A program made the translations under genes and the position numbers. The notes below the pieces were generated by a model that saw only the letters and a list, made by a program, of their open reading frames with translations, was not told the origin of the DNA and made no database searches. Of a stretch of 64,000 nucleotides of DNA, positions 1 through 8,542 are shown one piece after another. The DNA lies in NCBI RefSeq assembly GCF_000472425.1, contig NZ_AXAI01000005.1, forward strand, positions 62,001-126,000. Reading direction: 5' to 3'. This stretch comes from Bradyrhizobium sp. Tv2a-2 (GTDB taxonomy: Bacteria; Pseudomonadota; Alphaproteobacteria; Rhizobiales; Xanthobacteraceae). Positions within the stretch are counted from its first letter, which is position 1, and each line of letters opens with the position of its first letter.

Positions 1-1179
1 GCGGCCTCGCAATCGCCGTCGAAGATGGGCTTCAAGCCGGGCACGCGGGTGACCGTCGACAACGCGCTGAAGATGATGCTGGTGAAATCTGCCAACGACA
101 TGGCGGTGGTGCTCGCCGAGGGCGTTGGCGGCTCGATCGACGGCTTCTCCGCGATGATGAACGACACTGCGCAGAAGCTCGGCATGACGCAGACGAGCTA
201 TGTCAATCCGAACGGACTGCCCGCCGATGGCCAGATCACCTCGGCGCGCGACCTCGGCATCCTGTCGCGCTCCTTCCTGCGCGACCTCCCCGAATATGAG
301 TATTACGTCCACATTCCCGCGATCCGCTTCGGCAAGCGTGTCACGCAGAATTTCAACAAGCTGATCGGCCGTTACCCTGGTGCCGACGGCTTCAAGACCG
401 GCTTCATCTGCGCCTCCGGTTACAATCTGGTCGGCTCGGCCACCCACAACGGAAGGCGGCTGATCGCCGTCGTGCTGGGCGCCTCCTCGGGCCAGATGCG
501 CGCGGTGCGCGCTGCCCAGCTGCTTGAGCGCGGCTTCGCGCAGAACTCGCTGGGCTGGCTGAAGCCCTCGCTCGGCACGGTCGAAAACCTGGCGCCTGTC
601 GACACCTCTCCACCGAACCTGCGCGACGATATGTGCGGCGGCCATCGCCACAAGCCGGCGAGCGACGAGGACGAGGTCGCGAGCAACGGTACGGCTGGAT
701 CGACCGGCGCAGGCGACACCAACCCGATGTTCTACACTGCGGGCCTGCAGCCGCCGGTCGCCAATCCTGTGGCGCTGATCGCAGGTGCCCCTGAGCCGAA
801 TGAACCTGTTGTCGTCTACACCGGGCCGACGCGGACGGGAGCCGCGCTGATCGCAGCCGTTGCTGCTGACACGGCGAGCCAGGACACGCCAAAGGCCAGG
901 GGCAAGAAGGCGCGTCTTGCGGCAAAGAAACCGGACGCGGCGGCCGAAGCGAAGAGCGACGCCAAATCCGAGCCAAAGGCTGCGACCAAGCCTGCAGCCG
1001 CCAAACATGCCAATGCCAAGCCGAACGCTGCCGCAAAATCGGCTGACAAGCCTGCCGCCACAGCGTCGGATGTCACGACCGCCAAGCCCGTCAAGCCCAA
1101 ACCGGTCGCCGCCAAAAAGCCGAAGCCTACGACGGGGGACGGCAAGCCGGCCGCCTCGGATGCCAAGCCGTCCGGCTAG
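1..1179 (+). CDS. D-alanyl-D-alanine carboxypeptidase (peptidase S11), 5' end outside window
   Basis: Partial gene: the frame is open from base 1, so the signal peptide and SxxK serine lie upstream of the window. Two penicillin-binding motifs are visible: SxN as SAN in LVKSANDMAVVL and KTG in DGFKTGFICASGYNLVG. Family enzymes trim the terminal D-Ala from peptidoglycan stem peptides in the periplasm. After the catalytic and linker regions, the last 100 or so residues are a low-complexity Ala/Lys/Pro tail, longer than in the usual DacC/DacF proteins. The tail is basic and repetitive and could bind the cell wall or anionic polymers; that role is inferred. Confidence 0.9.
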   Translation, partial: AASQSPSKMGFKPGTRVTVDNALKMMLVKSANDMAVVLAEGVGGSIDGFSAMMNDTAQKLGMTQTSYVNPNGLPADGQITSARDLGILSRSFLRDLPEYEYYVHIPAIRFGKRVTQNFNKLIGRYPGADGFKTGFICASGYNLVGSATHNGRRLIAVVLGASSGQMRAVRAAQLLERGFAQNSLGWLKPSLGTVENLAPVDTSPPNLRDDMCGGHRHKPASDEDEVASNGTAGSTGAGDTNPMFYTAGLQPPVANPVALIAGAPEPNEPVVVYTGPTRTGAALIAAVAADTASQDTPKARGKKARLAAKKPDAAAEAKSDAKSEPKAATKPAAAKHANAKPNAAAKSADKPAATASDVTTAKPVKPKPVAAKKPKPTTGDGKPAASDAKPSG

Positions 1180-1319
1180 CGTGCGGCAAAGCGGCCGTTA
1201 ATCCAAAGCAGCTGCAGCAACTTGGCCCGCTTGCCATGGCCGCGCCCATGGCCCAATACTGCGTTAAAACAAGCCACCCCGCCTTGGGCGGGCGTGTGCT
1301 TCGGTAGAGGGGAGAGGCC

Positions 1320-3005
1320 ATGGAGCGGATCTGGCTAAAGCAATACCCAGCCGGCGTGCCGGCCGATATCGACATCAGCCAATATGGCTCGCTGGTCGCG
1401 CTCCTCGAGGAGAGCTTTGCGAAATTCTCAGCTCGCAAGGCCTTCATCTGCATGGACAAGTCGATCAGCTACCGCGACCTCGACGAGATGTCGAAGGCGC
1501 TGGCAGCCTTCCTGCAGAGCAGGGGACTGACCAAGGGCGCACGCGTCGCGCTGATGATGCCGAACGTGCTGCAATACCCGATCGCGACCGCCGCGGTGCT
1601 GCGCGCGGGCTACGCCGTCGTCAACGTCAATCCGCTCTACACCCCGCGCGAGCTCGAGCATCAGCTCAAGGACTCCGGCGCCGAGGCGATCGTCGTACTG
1701 GAGAACTTCGCCCACACCGTTGAGCAGGTGTTGCCGCATACCGAGGTCAAGCACGTCATCGTCGCCAGCATGGGCGACCTGCTCGGCTTCAAGGGCGTGA
1801 TCGTCAACCTGGTGGTACGCCGGGTGAAGAAGATGGTGCCGGCCTTCTCGTTGCCGTCAGCGGTCGCCTTCAACGACGCGCTCGCGGCGGGCAAGCGCCT
1901 GTCCTTCAACAAGCCGAAGATCGGGCCCGACGACGTCGCCTTCCTGCAATATACCGGCGGCACCACCGGCGTCTCCAAGGGAGCGACCCTGCTCCACCGC
2001 AACATCGTGGCCAACGTGCTGCAGAACGACGCCTGGCTGCAGCCGGCACTGGTGAGCCCGCCGCATGTCGACCAGTTACTGGTCGTCTGCGCGCTGCCGC
2101 TCTATCACATCTTCGCACTGACTGCCTGCTATCTGCTCGCGGTGCGCGCCGGTGGCGCCAATCTTCTGATTCCGAACCCGCGCGACATAGCCGGCTTCAT
2201 CAAGGAGTTGATGAAGTATCAGGTCAACAGCTTCCCCGCAGTCAACACGCTCTACAACGGACTGATGCACCACCCCGACTTCGCCAAGCTCGATTTCTCC
2301 AAGCTGAAGATCTCCAACGGCGGCGGCATGGCGGTGCAACGGCCCGTCGCCGAGCAGTGGAAGAAGATCACCGGCTGCTCGATCGCGGAAGGCTACGGCC
2401 TGTCGGAGACCTCGCCGACACTGACTTGCAATCCCGCGACGATGGCCGAGTTCAACGGCTCGATCGGCATTCCCGTGCCCTCGACCCTGATCTCGATCCG
2501 CGACGACGACGGCAAGGAGGTGCCGATCGGCGAGGCCGGCGAGATTTGCGCCAAGGGCCCGCAGGTGATGGTCGGCTACTGGAACAGGCCCGACGAGACC
2601 GCGAAGGTGATGACCGCGGACGGCTTTTTCCGCACCGGCGACATCGGCGTGATGGCGGCGGACGGCTACATCAAGATCGTCGATCGCAAGAAGGACATGA
2701 TCCTGGTCTCGGGCTTCAACGTCTATCCCAACGAGATCGAGGAAGTGATCGCAAGTCACCCTGGCGTGCTGGAATGCGCCGTGATCGGCGTACCCGACGA
2801 GAAGTCGGGCGAGGCGGTGAAGGCCTTCGTGGTGAAGAAGGACCCGAACCTCACAGCCGAAGACATCGTCAAGTTCTGCCGCGATCAGCTGACCGCCTAC
2901 AAGGTGCCCAGGCACATCGAGTTCAGGACCTCGCTGCCCAAGACCAATGTCGGCAAGATCCTGCGCCGGCAGTTGCGCGACGAGAAAACGGCGGCAGCGG
3001 CGTAA
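1320..3005 (+). CDS. fadD: long-chain fatty-acid--CoA ligase (FadD family)
   Basis: A 561-aa member of the ANL superfamily, which activates fatty acids to acyl-AMP and then acyl-CoA for beta-oxidation or lipid synthesis. Visible motifs are the P-loop YTGGTTGVSKG, the A5 motif GYGLSETSP, the GYWNRPDET/FRTGDIG region and the C-terminal catalytic lysine in PKTNVGKILRRQL. Length and motif order match E. coli FadD. An AGGGGAGAGGCC ribosome-binding stretch lies just before the ATG. It is transcribed alone, 140 bp after the carboxypeptidase. The fatty-acid chain preference cannot be read from sequence. Confidence 0.92.
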   Translation: MERIWLKQYPAGVPADIDISQYGSLVALLEESFAKFSARKAFICMDKSISYRDLDEMSKALAAFLQSRGLTKGARVALMMPNVLQYPIATAAVLRAGYAVVNVNPLYTPRELEHQLKDSGAEAIVVLENFAHTVEQVLPHTEVKHVIVASMGDLLGFKGVIVNLVVRRVKKMVPAFSLPSAVAFNDALAAGKRLSFNKPKIGPDDVAFLQYTGGTTGVSKGATLLHRNIVANVLQNDAWLQPALVSPPHVDQLLVVCALPLYHIFALTACYLLAVRAGGANLLIPNPRDIAGFIKELMKYQVNSFPAVNTLYNGLMHHPDFAKLDFSKLKISNGGGMAVQRPVAEQWKKITGCSIAEGYGLSETSPTLTCNPATMAEFNGSIGIPVPSTLISIRDDDGKEVPIGEAGEICAKGPQVMVGYWNRPDETAKVMTADGFFRTGDIGVMAADGYIKIVDRKKDMILVSGFNVYPNEIEEVIASHPGVLECAVIGVPDEKSGEAVKAFVVKKDPNLTAEDIVKFCRDQLTAYKVPRHIEFRTSLPKTNVGKILRRQLRDEKTAAAA

Positions 3006-3030
3006 GGTCGTTTTCGCCCAGGTTCGCCTT

Positions 3031-3070
3031 TTGACCTTTTAACGCCAGGGTATTCTAGCTATATTCTAGC
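3031..3070 (+). promoter_or_regulatory. putative promoter/operator of the toxin-antitoxin pair
   Basis: TTGACC at 3031-3036 is a possible -35 element. Two exact copies of TATTCTAGC follow at 3051-3059 and 3062-3070, repeating with an 11-bp period, one helical turn, and ending 4 bases before the toxin ATG. That fits an autoregulatory operator for the toxin-antitoxin complex. The -35/-10 spacing is short (14 bp to TATTCT), so the promoter assignment is weak. The repeat itself is seen directly. Confidence 0.4.
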
Positions 3071-3074
3071 CAGA

Positions 3075-3368
3075 ATGCCCTTTGCAATCGTCTTGGCACC
3101 CCAAGCCGTCGAGGACTTCAAGCGGCTCAAAGCGAACCTTCGGGCGTCGCTGCGCTCAGCGCTCGAAACCCATTTGCAGTCCGAGCCGAGGAAGGTCAGC
3201 CGCAGTCGAATCAAACGTTTGCGCGGATTGCGCCGCCCGCAATACAGGCTTCGGGTAGGAGAAATTCGGGTGTTCTATGACGTAGCCGATACGACCGTCG
3301 AGACCCTCGCGATCGTAACCAAATCGGAGGCCGAAACATGGCTCGTACAATTCGGAAATCCGGAGTGA
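3075..3368 (+). CDS. type II toxin, RelE/ParE family
   Basis: A 97-aa basic protein with the RelE/ParE fold signature: an N-terminal LAPQAVEDFKRL helix and a C-terminal YRLRVGEIRVFYDV strand pair with its conserved Arg and Tyr. Such toxins cleave mRNA on the ribosome or poison gyrase; the target here is not known. No good Shine-Dalgarno precedes the ATG at 3075. The gene overlaps the downstream antitoxin gene by 31 bases, so translation is probably coupled. The toxin-first order is the reverse of the commonest arrangement but is known in RelE-Phd modules. Confidence 0.85.
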   Translation: MPFAIVLAPQAVEDFKRLKANLRASLRSALETHLQSEPRKVSRSRIKRLRGLRRPQYRLRVGEIRVFYDVADTTVETLAIVTKSEAETWLVQFGNPE

Positions 3369-3613
3369 AGGAAGTCCCGCTCTCGGAAATCAAGGATGAT
3401 CTGTCCCGGTACCTTCGGGAAGCCGAGACACAGGAAATCATCATCACTCGGCACGGCAGACCGGCTGGCGTGTTGATTGGCTTCGAATCGGAAGAGGATT
3501 GGTTCGACTATCGCCTTGAGCACGATCCACGCTTCCTGCGTCGCATCGAACAGGCTCGCGGGAGCCTGCGTGCCGGACAAGGAGTCAGGCTGGAGGACGT
3601 TGACACGGAATAG
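3338..3613 (+). CDS. antitoxin, Phd/YefM family
   Basis: A 91-aa acidic-tailed protein. The N-terminal half has the Phd/YefM DNA-binding pattern EVPLSEIKDDLSRYLREA, then ITRHGRPAGVLIGF, the typical beta-strand and turn. The C-terminal part, rich in Glu, Asp and Arg, would wrap the toxin. It starts inside the toxin gene, in another frame. As in characterised relatives it probably represses its own promoter with the toxin; the repeated TATTCTAGC upstream of the pair is the candidate site. Confidence 0.85.
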   Translation: MARTIRKSGVKEVPLSEIKDDLSRYLREAETQEIIITRHGRPAGVLIGFESEEDWFDYRLEHDPRFLRRIEQARGSLRAGQGVRLEDVDTE

Positions 3614-3686
3614 GTCGCGCCCGAAGTGATTTCCCCGGTCACGAAAATGCACTAGAACGTGCCGTCCCGTTCAAGGAGAACCGACG

Positions 3687-4172
3687 ATGACCATCCAAGT
3701 TGGCGACAAGCTGCCCGAGGCCAAATTCCGCGTCATGACGGCGGAGGGTCCGCAGGTCAAAACCACCGACGACATTTTCAAGGGCAAGAAGGTCGCGCTG
3801 TTCGCAGTGCCCGGCGCCTACACCGGCACCTGCCACAAGATGCACCTGCCGAGCATCTTCCTCAACGCCTATGCCATCAAGGACAAGGGCGTCGACACCA
3901 TCGCCATCGTCTCCGTCAACGACGCCTTCGTGATGAACGCCTGGAAGCGCGACACCGACCAGCGCGACGAGGCGACTTTCCTCGCCGACGGCAACGCGGA
4001 TTTCACCAAGGCGATCGGCATGGAGCTTGATGCGTCCGGCAACGGCCTCGGCATCCGCTCCAAGCGCTACTCGATGCTGGTCGACAATGGCGTGGTGAAG
4101 AAGCTCAACCTCGAGCCCGCCCCGGGCAAGGTCGAGGTCTCCGGCGGCGACACGCTGCTGGCGCAGCTGTAA
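3687..4172 (+). CDS. peroxiredoxin, Prx5 type
   Basis: A 161-aa thiol peroxidase. The Prx5 active-site motif PGAYTGTC places the peroxidatic cysteine at residue 49, and the Arg-containing KRYSMLVDNG stretch lies near residue 130. Family members reduce H2O2 and organic peroxides with glutathione/glutaredoxin or thioredoxin. AAGGAGAACCGACG precedes the ATG, a good Shine-Dalgarno. The gene is monocistronic, with a palindromic repeat after the stop where it converges on rnhA. Confidence 0.92.
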   Translation: MTIQVGDKLPEAKFRVMTAEGPQVKTTDDIFKGKKVALFAVPGAYTGTCHKMHLPSIFLNAYAIKDKGVDTIAIVSVNDAFVMNAWKRDTDQRDEATFLADGNADFTKAIGMELDASGNGLGIRSKRYSMLVDNGVVKKLNLEPAPGKVEVSGGDTLLAQL

Positions 4173-4181
4173 TTCCTTGTC

Positions 4182-4273
4182 GTCATTCCGGGGCGCGCGC
4201 AAGCGCGAACCCGGAATCCAGAGGTTGTGGCGCGAGATTCCGGGTTCGCCTCTTCGAGGCGCCCCGGAATGAC
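4182..4273. repeat. 92-bp palindromic intergenic repeat (copy A)
   Basis: The ends are a perfect 13-bp inverted repeat, GTCATTCCGGGGC and GCCCCGGAATGAC. The inside contains CCCGGAATCCAGA and a GCGCGAGATTC block shared with the copy near 8.4 kb. It fills the gap between convergent genes (peroxiredoxin and rnhA) and can fold on either strand, so it may act as a bidirectional terminator or RNA stabiliser. Confidence 0.75.
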
Positions 4274-4282
4274 CAAAAAAAT

Positions 4283-4747
4283 CTACTCCCGTACCCTCTG
4301 CTGCATCCTTGCCATCGCGACACCGTCGCGAGCGAGTTGGTCGGCGCGCTCGTTCTCGTCGTGGCCGGCGTGGCCCTTGACCCAGTGCCAATGCACCTGG
4401 TGCGGCTTTAGTGCTTCGTCGAGGCGCTGCCACAGCTCGGCATTCTTCACCGGCTTCTTATCGGCGGTGCGCCAGCCGTTTCGCTTCCAGCCGTGGATCC
4501 AGCTGGTGATGCCCTGGCGCACATATTGGCTGTCGGTGTAGAGCTCGACGTCGCAGGGCTTCTTCAACGCTTCCAGCGCCGAGATCGCCGCCATCAGCTC
4601 CATTCGGTTGTTGGTGGTGTGAGGCTCGCCGCCCTTCAATTCCTTTTCAACGTCGCCGAAGCGCAGGATGGCGCCCCAGCCGCCCGGCCCGGGATTACCC
4701 GAGCAGGCGCCATCGGTGTACACGGCAACCTTGGGCAGAGCGCTCAC
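4283..4747 (-). CDS. rnhA: ribonuclease HI
   Basis: A 154-aa enzyme that cuts the RNA strand of RNA-DNA hybrids such as R-loops and primers. All parts of the active site are visible: Asp in [17 protein letters not shown], Glu in NNRMELMA, Asp in YTDSQYV and Asp in [11 protein letters not shown], plus the basic handle around [17 protein letters not shown]. The start is GTG at 4747, which overlaps the thrB stop in GTGA; longer upstream reading in this frame is only thrB shadow. It is the last gene of ispH-thrB-rnhA. Confidence 0.95.
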   Translation of the reverse strand: MSALPKVAVYTDGACSGNPGPGGWGAILRFGDVEKELKGGEPHTTNNRMELMAAISALEALKKPCDVELYTDSQYVRQGITSWIHGWKRNGWRTADKKPVKNAELWQRLDEALKPHQVHWHWVKGHAGHDENERADQLARDGVAMARMQQRVRE

Positions 4748-5724
4748 GCGACCAGTCCTGCGGCAAGACCATAATCGCGCACGCTTCTGACGCTCTGGTG
4801 AAAGCGCAGCTTGCGGACATATTCCAGCGGGTCCTTCGGCCGCACCAGCGCGCCCGGCGGCACGTTCAGCCAGTCGACCAGCCGCGTCAGCAGAAAGCGG
4901 ATCGCAGCGCCGCGCGCCAGTAGCGGCAGCGCGTCCTGCTCGGCCTCCGACAGCTTGCGCTCCTTGCCATAGGCGGAGAGGAAGGCGCGCGCCTTGGTGA
5001 CGTTGAAGGAATGATCGGCCTCGAAGCACCAGGCGTTCAGGCAGATCGCGACGTCATAGGCGAGGATGTCGTGGCAAGCGAAGGTGAAGTCGATGATGCC
5101 GGAGAGCTTGTCGCCGAGAAAAAAGGCGTTGTCCGGAAACAGGTCGGCATGGATGACGCCATCAGGCAGATTGGTCGGCCACACGCCGCTCTCGAGATGA
5201 TCGAGCTCGGCCGCGAGGAAGTCGCGCAGGCCCGGCTGCACCTCGTCGGCGCGCGAGGCCGCCGCATCGAACAGCGGCCGCCAGCCTGCGACCGACAGCG
5301 CGTTCTCCCGCGACATCGCAAAATCGCGGCCCGCCAGATGCATCTTGGCCAGCGCCCCACCTACGCCGGCACAATGGGTGGCGTTCGGCTTGCGCGGCCA
5401 GACGCCCTCAAGAAATGTGATGATCGCGGTCGGCCTCCCGACGAGTTCGCCGAGCGCTTCGCCGCGCCTGTTCTTGACCGGCTGCGGGCAGATGATGCCG
5501 TGTTCGGCCAGATGCGTCATCAGGCCGAGAAAGAACGGCAGGTCGCCCTTCGCGACACGCTTCTCATAAAGCGTCAGGATGAAGGAGCCCTTGGAGGTAT
5601 GCAGCAGGAAGTTGGAATTCTCGACCCCCTCGGCGATGCCCTTGTAGGACAGCAGGTCGCCGAGGTCGTATTGGGCGAGGTACGCAGCAAGCTCGTCGGC
5701 GGCGACGTCGGTATAGACCGCCAT
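4744..5724 (-). CDS. thrB: homoserine kinase (type II, APH/ChoK fold)
   Basis: A 326-aa enzyme that phosphorylates homoserine in threonine biosynthesis. It is the alphaproteobacterial APH-like form, not the GHMP-kinase form. Kinase motifs are [11 protein letters not shown] near the N terminus, the catalytic loop [14 protein letters not shown] and the metal site [11 protein letters not shown]. It starts 5 bases downstream of the ispH stop and overlaps rnhA by 4 bases, so the three genes are almost certainly one operon. Confidence 0.94.
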   Translation of the reverse strand: MAVYTDVAADELAAYLAQYDLGDLLSYKGIAEGVENSNFLLHTSKGSFILTLYEKRVAKGDLPFFLGLMTHLAEHGIICPQPVKNRRGEALGELVGRPTAIITFLEGVWPRKPNATHCAGVGGALAKMHLAGRDFAMSRENALSVAGWRPLFDAAASRADEVQPGLRDFLAAELDHLESGVWPTNLPDGVIHADLFPDNAFFLGDKLSGIIDFTFACHDILAYDVAICLNAWCFEADHSFNVTKARAFLSAYGKERKLSEAEQDALPLLARGAAIRFLLTRLVDWLNVPPGALVRPKDPLEYVRKLRFHQSVRSVRDYGLAAGLVA

Positions 5725-5729
5725 GGGCT

Positions 5730-6692
5730 TTAGGCCGCGTCGGGGCGTACCGAGCGCGGCAGCGGGAAGAACTCGTTCTCTTCCGCGGCCGACACCGTCT
5801 CCACATGCAGCTCGTAGCGCTGGGCAAAGGCGTCCATGATCTCCTCGACGATCACCTCGGGCGCGGAAGCGCCGGCCGTGATGCCGAGACTCGTGATGCC
5901 TTCAAAGCGATTCCAGTCGATGTCGCTGGCGCGCTGGGCGAGCACCGCGATCGGGCAGCCCTCGCGCTCGGCGACCTCCCGCAGGCGCTGCGAGTTCGAC
6001 GAGTTTGGCGCGCCGACCACGATCAGCGCGTCGACCACCGGCGCCACCTTCTTCACCGCGAGCTGACGGTTGGTGGTGGCGTAGCAGATGTCTTCCTTGT
6101 GCGGCCCGGAGATGTTGGGGAAACGCCCCTTCAGGACCGCGACGATATCGGCGGTGTCGTCGATCGAGAGCGTGGTCTGGGTGACGAAGGCGAGGTTATC
6201 CGGATTCTTCGGGGTGAAGGTCGCAGCATCGTCGGCGGTTTCGATCAAGGTCACCGCGCCCTGCGGCAGCTGCCCGAGCGTGCCGACCACCTCGGGGTGA
6301 TGGGAATGGCCGATCAGGAGGATTTCGCGGCCACGCTTGAAGTGGATCGCAGCCTCCCGGTGCACCTTGGTCACCAGCGGACAGGTCGCGTCCAGTGAGA
6401 AGAATTTGCGTTCCTGGGCCTCGGCCGGAACCGATTTCGGCACGCCATGGGCCGAAAACACCACCGGTGCATCGGTATTGTCGGGGATCTCCGCGAGCTC
6501 CTCGACGAAGATGGCACCCTTTTTCTTCAGGCCGTCGACGACATATTTGTTGTGGACGATCTCGTGGCGGACATAGACCGGGGCGCCATAGATGGTCAGG
6601 GCCCGTTCCACGGTATCAATGGCCCGCACCACCCCGGCACAGAAGCCACGGGGCGAACAAAGCACGAGTTTCAGGTCTGGTTTGGCGGACAT
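5730..6692 (-). CDS. ispH: 4-hydroxy-3-methylbut-2-enyl diphosphate reductase
   Basis: A 320-aa iron-sulfur enzyme for the last step of the MEP isoprenoid pathway, giving IPP and DMAPP. The three cluster cysteines are in [24 protein letters not shown] and [11 protein letters not shown]. Substrate-binding histidines and polar residues are in [19 protein letters not shown] and the [10 protein letters not shown] block. It is first in the operon with thrB and rnhA, an order common in Rhizobiales, and divergent from trcR. Confidence 0.96.
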   Translation of the reverse strand: MSAKPDLKLVLCSPRGFCAGVVRAIDTVERALTIYGAPVYVRHEIVHNKYVVDGLKKKGAIFVEELAEIPDNTDAPVVFSAHGVPKSVPAEAQERKFFSLDATCPLVTKVHREAAIHFKRGREILLIGHSHHPEVVGTLGQLPQGAVTLIETADDAATFTPKNPDNLAFVTQTTLSIDDTADIVAVLKGRFPNISGPHKEDICYATTNRQLAVKKVAPVVDALIVVGAPNSSNSQRLREVAEREGCPIAVLAQRASDIDWNRFEGITSLGITAGASAPEVIVEEIMDAFAQRYELHVETVSAAEENEFFPLPRSVRPDAA

Positions 6693-7015
6693 GGGAGCGA
6701 TCTCGGGACCGAATCACCCCTCACCGGCAGGCCAGGGACGGTCAATGGACGGTCAATTCAGGTTACGACTTGGTACTGGTTTCGGGCGCTGTCAAGGCAG
6801 TTTAGCGCCCAATCCGGCCCCTTAAGCGCTGCATAACACAAAGCGTCCTAGCTTACTTAATAAAAGATCGAGGTTCATTAACTGTTCGGGGCCGCGGCCC
6901 AGAACCATTGCGCGGGCGGCCGCAAAGGGCCTATATAGGCCGCAATTCCCGTCATCGTTGATGACCCCCGGTTTCGCCTGCAAAACAGGTGGGCGAAGCA
7001 CAAAGGAGATTTGCC
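6693..7015. other. intergenic region between divergent ispH and trcR
   Basis: 323 bases that must hold both promoters. One GANTC site (GAATC near 6713), the recognition sequence of the alphaproteobacterial CcrM methylase, lies on the ispH side. AAAGGAGAT just before the trcR start is a strong Shine-Dalgarno. I found no convincing -35/-10 pair and no conserved RNA element. Confidence 0.4.
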
Positions 7016-7711
7016 ATGAGCAACGCACCGCTGATGCCCAAGGCGACCGCCGTCTGGCTGCTCGACAATACTGCACTGACTTTCGATCAGGTCGCCGATT
7101 TCACCAAGATGCACCCGCTCGAGGTGCGCGCCATTGCCGACGGCGACGCCGCCCAGGGCATCAAGGGCATGGACCCGCTTTCCAATGGGCAGCTCACCCG
7201 CGAGGAGATCGAAAAGGGCGAGAGGAACCCCGAATACCGCCTGCGGCTGCAGGAGACCAAGGTGGTGCTGCCGCCCCAGGCCAAGCGCAAGGGCCCGCGC
7301 TATACCCCGGTGTCGCGCCGCCATGAACGGCCGAGCGCCATCCTGTGGCTGGTTCGCAACCACCCGGAGCTGAAAGACGCGCAGATCATGCGCCTCGTCG
7401 GTACCACCAAGACCACCATCCAGAGCGTACGCGACCGCACCCACTGGAACGCTTCCACTCTGACCCCGATGGACCCGGTCACGCTCGGCCTCTGCTCGCA
7501 GCTCGAGCTCGATTTCGAGGTTCAGCGCGCGGCCAAGGAGAAGCCGATCGATGCGGCCTATGGTGGCGCCACGCTGCTGCCGGCCTCCGAAACCACGCGC
7601 AAGGAGCCGGAGTACGAGACGTCGGAGCGGAAGAGCGACGATCTCAACGTCGACGCCGTGTTCGCCAAGCTCAAGACGATCGGCGGCAAGAAGCACGAAG
7701 AGGAAGAGTAA
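7016..7711 (+). CDS. trcR: cell cycle transcriptional regulator TrcR (DUF1013)
   Basis: A 231-aa protein of the DUF1013 family, restricted to alphaproteobacteria and named TrcR in cell-cycle work. The N-terminal part, MPKATAVWLLDNTALTFDQVADFTKMHPLEVRAIADG, reads as a helix-turn-helix. A second HTH-like region covers HERPSAILWLVRNHPELKDAQIMRLVGTTKTTIQSV. The C-terminal 60 residues are charged and probably disordered. The start at 7016 is chosen for the AAAGGAG Shine-Dalgarno 6 bases upstream; a longer frame from 6989 lacks one. Confidence 0.88.
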   Translation: MSNAPLMPKATAVWLLDNTALTFDQVADFTKMHPLEVRAIADGDAAQGIKGMDPLSNGQLTREEIEKGERNPEYRLRLQETKVVLPPQAKRKGPRYTPVSRRHERPSAILWLVRNHPELKDAQIMRLVGTTKTTIQSVRDRTHWNASTLTPMDPVTLGLCSQLELDFEVQRAAKEKPIDAAYGGATLLPASETTRKEPEYETSERKSDDLNVDAVFAKLKTIGGKKHEEEE

Positions 7712-7740
7712 GGGGCGAGCTGCCGCTTCGTATGGCGAGT

Positions 7741-7805
7741 AGAGCGCAAGCAAAACCCACCGCCTTCGCCAAGGCAGCGGAAGATGGTGGGTTTCGCTTC
7801 GCTCT
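7741..7805. repeat. palindromic repeat, possible trcR terminator
   Basis: An imperfect inverted repeat: AGAGCGCAAGCAAAACCCACC pairs with GGTGGGTTTCGCTTCGCTCT around a loop of roughly 24 bases. GTAGAGCGAAGCGAAACCCACC-type elements are, from general knowledge, common intergenic repeats in Bradyrhizobium. It lies 30 bases after the trcR stop and before the convergent DUF6494 gene. Confidence 0.6.
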
Positions 7806-7842
7806 ACCCACCCTACGGTTCTTGCTACGGTTCTTGGCGCGT

Positions 7843-8049
7843 TCAGCCCAACTCGATCTCGTCCGAGACCTCATGGGTCAGGCCAACGGTTCCTAGCGTC
7901 AGCACCATCTTCGCCTGCAGCTTCTCATGACCTTTGAGGCGCCCGCTGGCGATGCCGTCGCGCACCGCCTTTTCGATCTCGCGCTGCGATGTGATACCGA
8001 CCTTTTTCAGAAACCTGCGCAAGCTTTCGTTGAACAGGTCTTCGTTCAT
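7843..8049 (-). CDS. DUF6494 family small protein
   Basis: A 68-aa protein, MNEDLFNESLRRFLKKVGITSQREIEKAVRDGIASGRLKG and so on. The N-terminal FNESLRRFLKKVGITSQREIEKAV block is what I recognise as DUF6494, a short alphaproteobacterial family without assigned function. No signal peptide or membrane segment is visible, and the C terminus is acidic (HEVSDEIELG). GGGAGGCTG precedes the ATG. It sits 24 bases downstream of the small lipoprotein gene on the same strand, so the two may be co-transcribed. Confidence 0.8.
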   Translation of the reverse strand: MNEDLFNESLRRFLKKVGITSQREIEKAVRDGIASGRLKGHEKLQAKMVLTLGTVGLTHEVSDEIELG

Positions 8050-8073
8050 GACAGCCTCCCGCTGGGATAAACG

Positions 8074-8340
8074 TCAGTTCGGGTGGTTTAGCATCCATTC
8101 ACCGAGATCGCGCTGCTTCTTGTCGGCGCGGGTGACCGCGTCGCCCCGCTGGACATCGCGATCCTTGCGGCAGGCGACATATTCAGGCGAACCGGCTGTG
8201 CCGGCCGTACGGCGGCAATAGGCATCGTCATCCTCGCTGAGTCCCGCGGACATCGGGACCTCGGTGCGCGAGACGCAGGCGGACAGCGACAGCGCGGTGA
8301 GGGCAAGGGCTAGGAGGTGTCGGGCGGTAATCAGGCGCAT
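8074..8340 (-). CDS. small putative lipoprotein
   Basis: An 88-aa hypothetical protein. The start at 8340 gives a lipoprotein signal: MRLITARHLLALALTALSLSAC, with lipobox LSAC and Cys22. The mature part has two further cysteines (AYCRR and VACRK) that could pair, and a charged C terminus ending DLGEWMLNHPN. A longer upstream reading of the frame would bury the signal peptide. Function unknown; probably in the periplasm, anchored to a membrane. Confidence 0.7.
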   Translation of the reverse strand: MRLITARHLLALALTALSLSACVSRTEVPMSAGLSEDDDAYCRRTAGTAGSPEYVACRKDRDVQRGDAVTRADKKQRDLGEWMLNHPN

Positions 8341-8410
8341 CCAGGGTTCCAGGCTTGGTCGGCCCGCACTCAGTAGCGCGGATTGAGGAATTTGTAAGTC
8401 CCCCCACAGC

Positions 8411-8532
8411 GTCATCCCGGGGCACGGGGCGCCGGCAAAGCAGCGAACCGGGAATCCAGAAGTTGCGGCGCGAGATTCTCAGGTGTGCTGCGGCACACCT
8501 GGGTTCACGCGCGCGCATTGCCCCGGAATGAG
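8411..8532. repeat. palindromic intergenic repeat (copy B)
   Basis: Same family as the copy at 4182-4273: outer ends GTCATCCCGGGGCA and TGCCCCGGAATGA, with internal GAACCGGGAATCCAGAAGTT and GGCGCGAGATTC. It carries an extra internal perfect hairpin, AGGTGTGC-TGCG-GCACACCT, absent from copy A. It lies between the lipoprotein gene and the end of prpE. Confidence 0.7.
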
Positions 8533-8542
8533 CGTGCAGATC

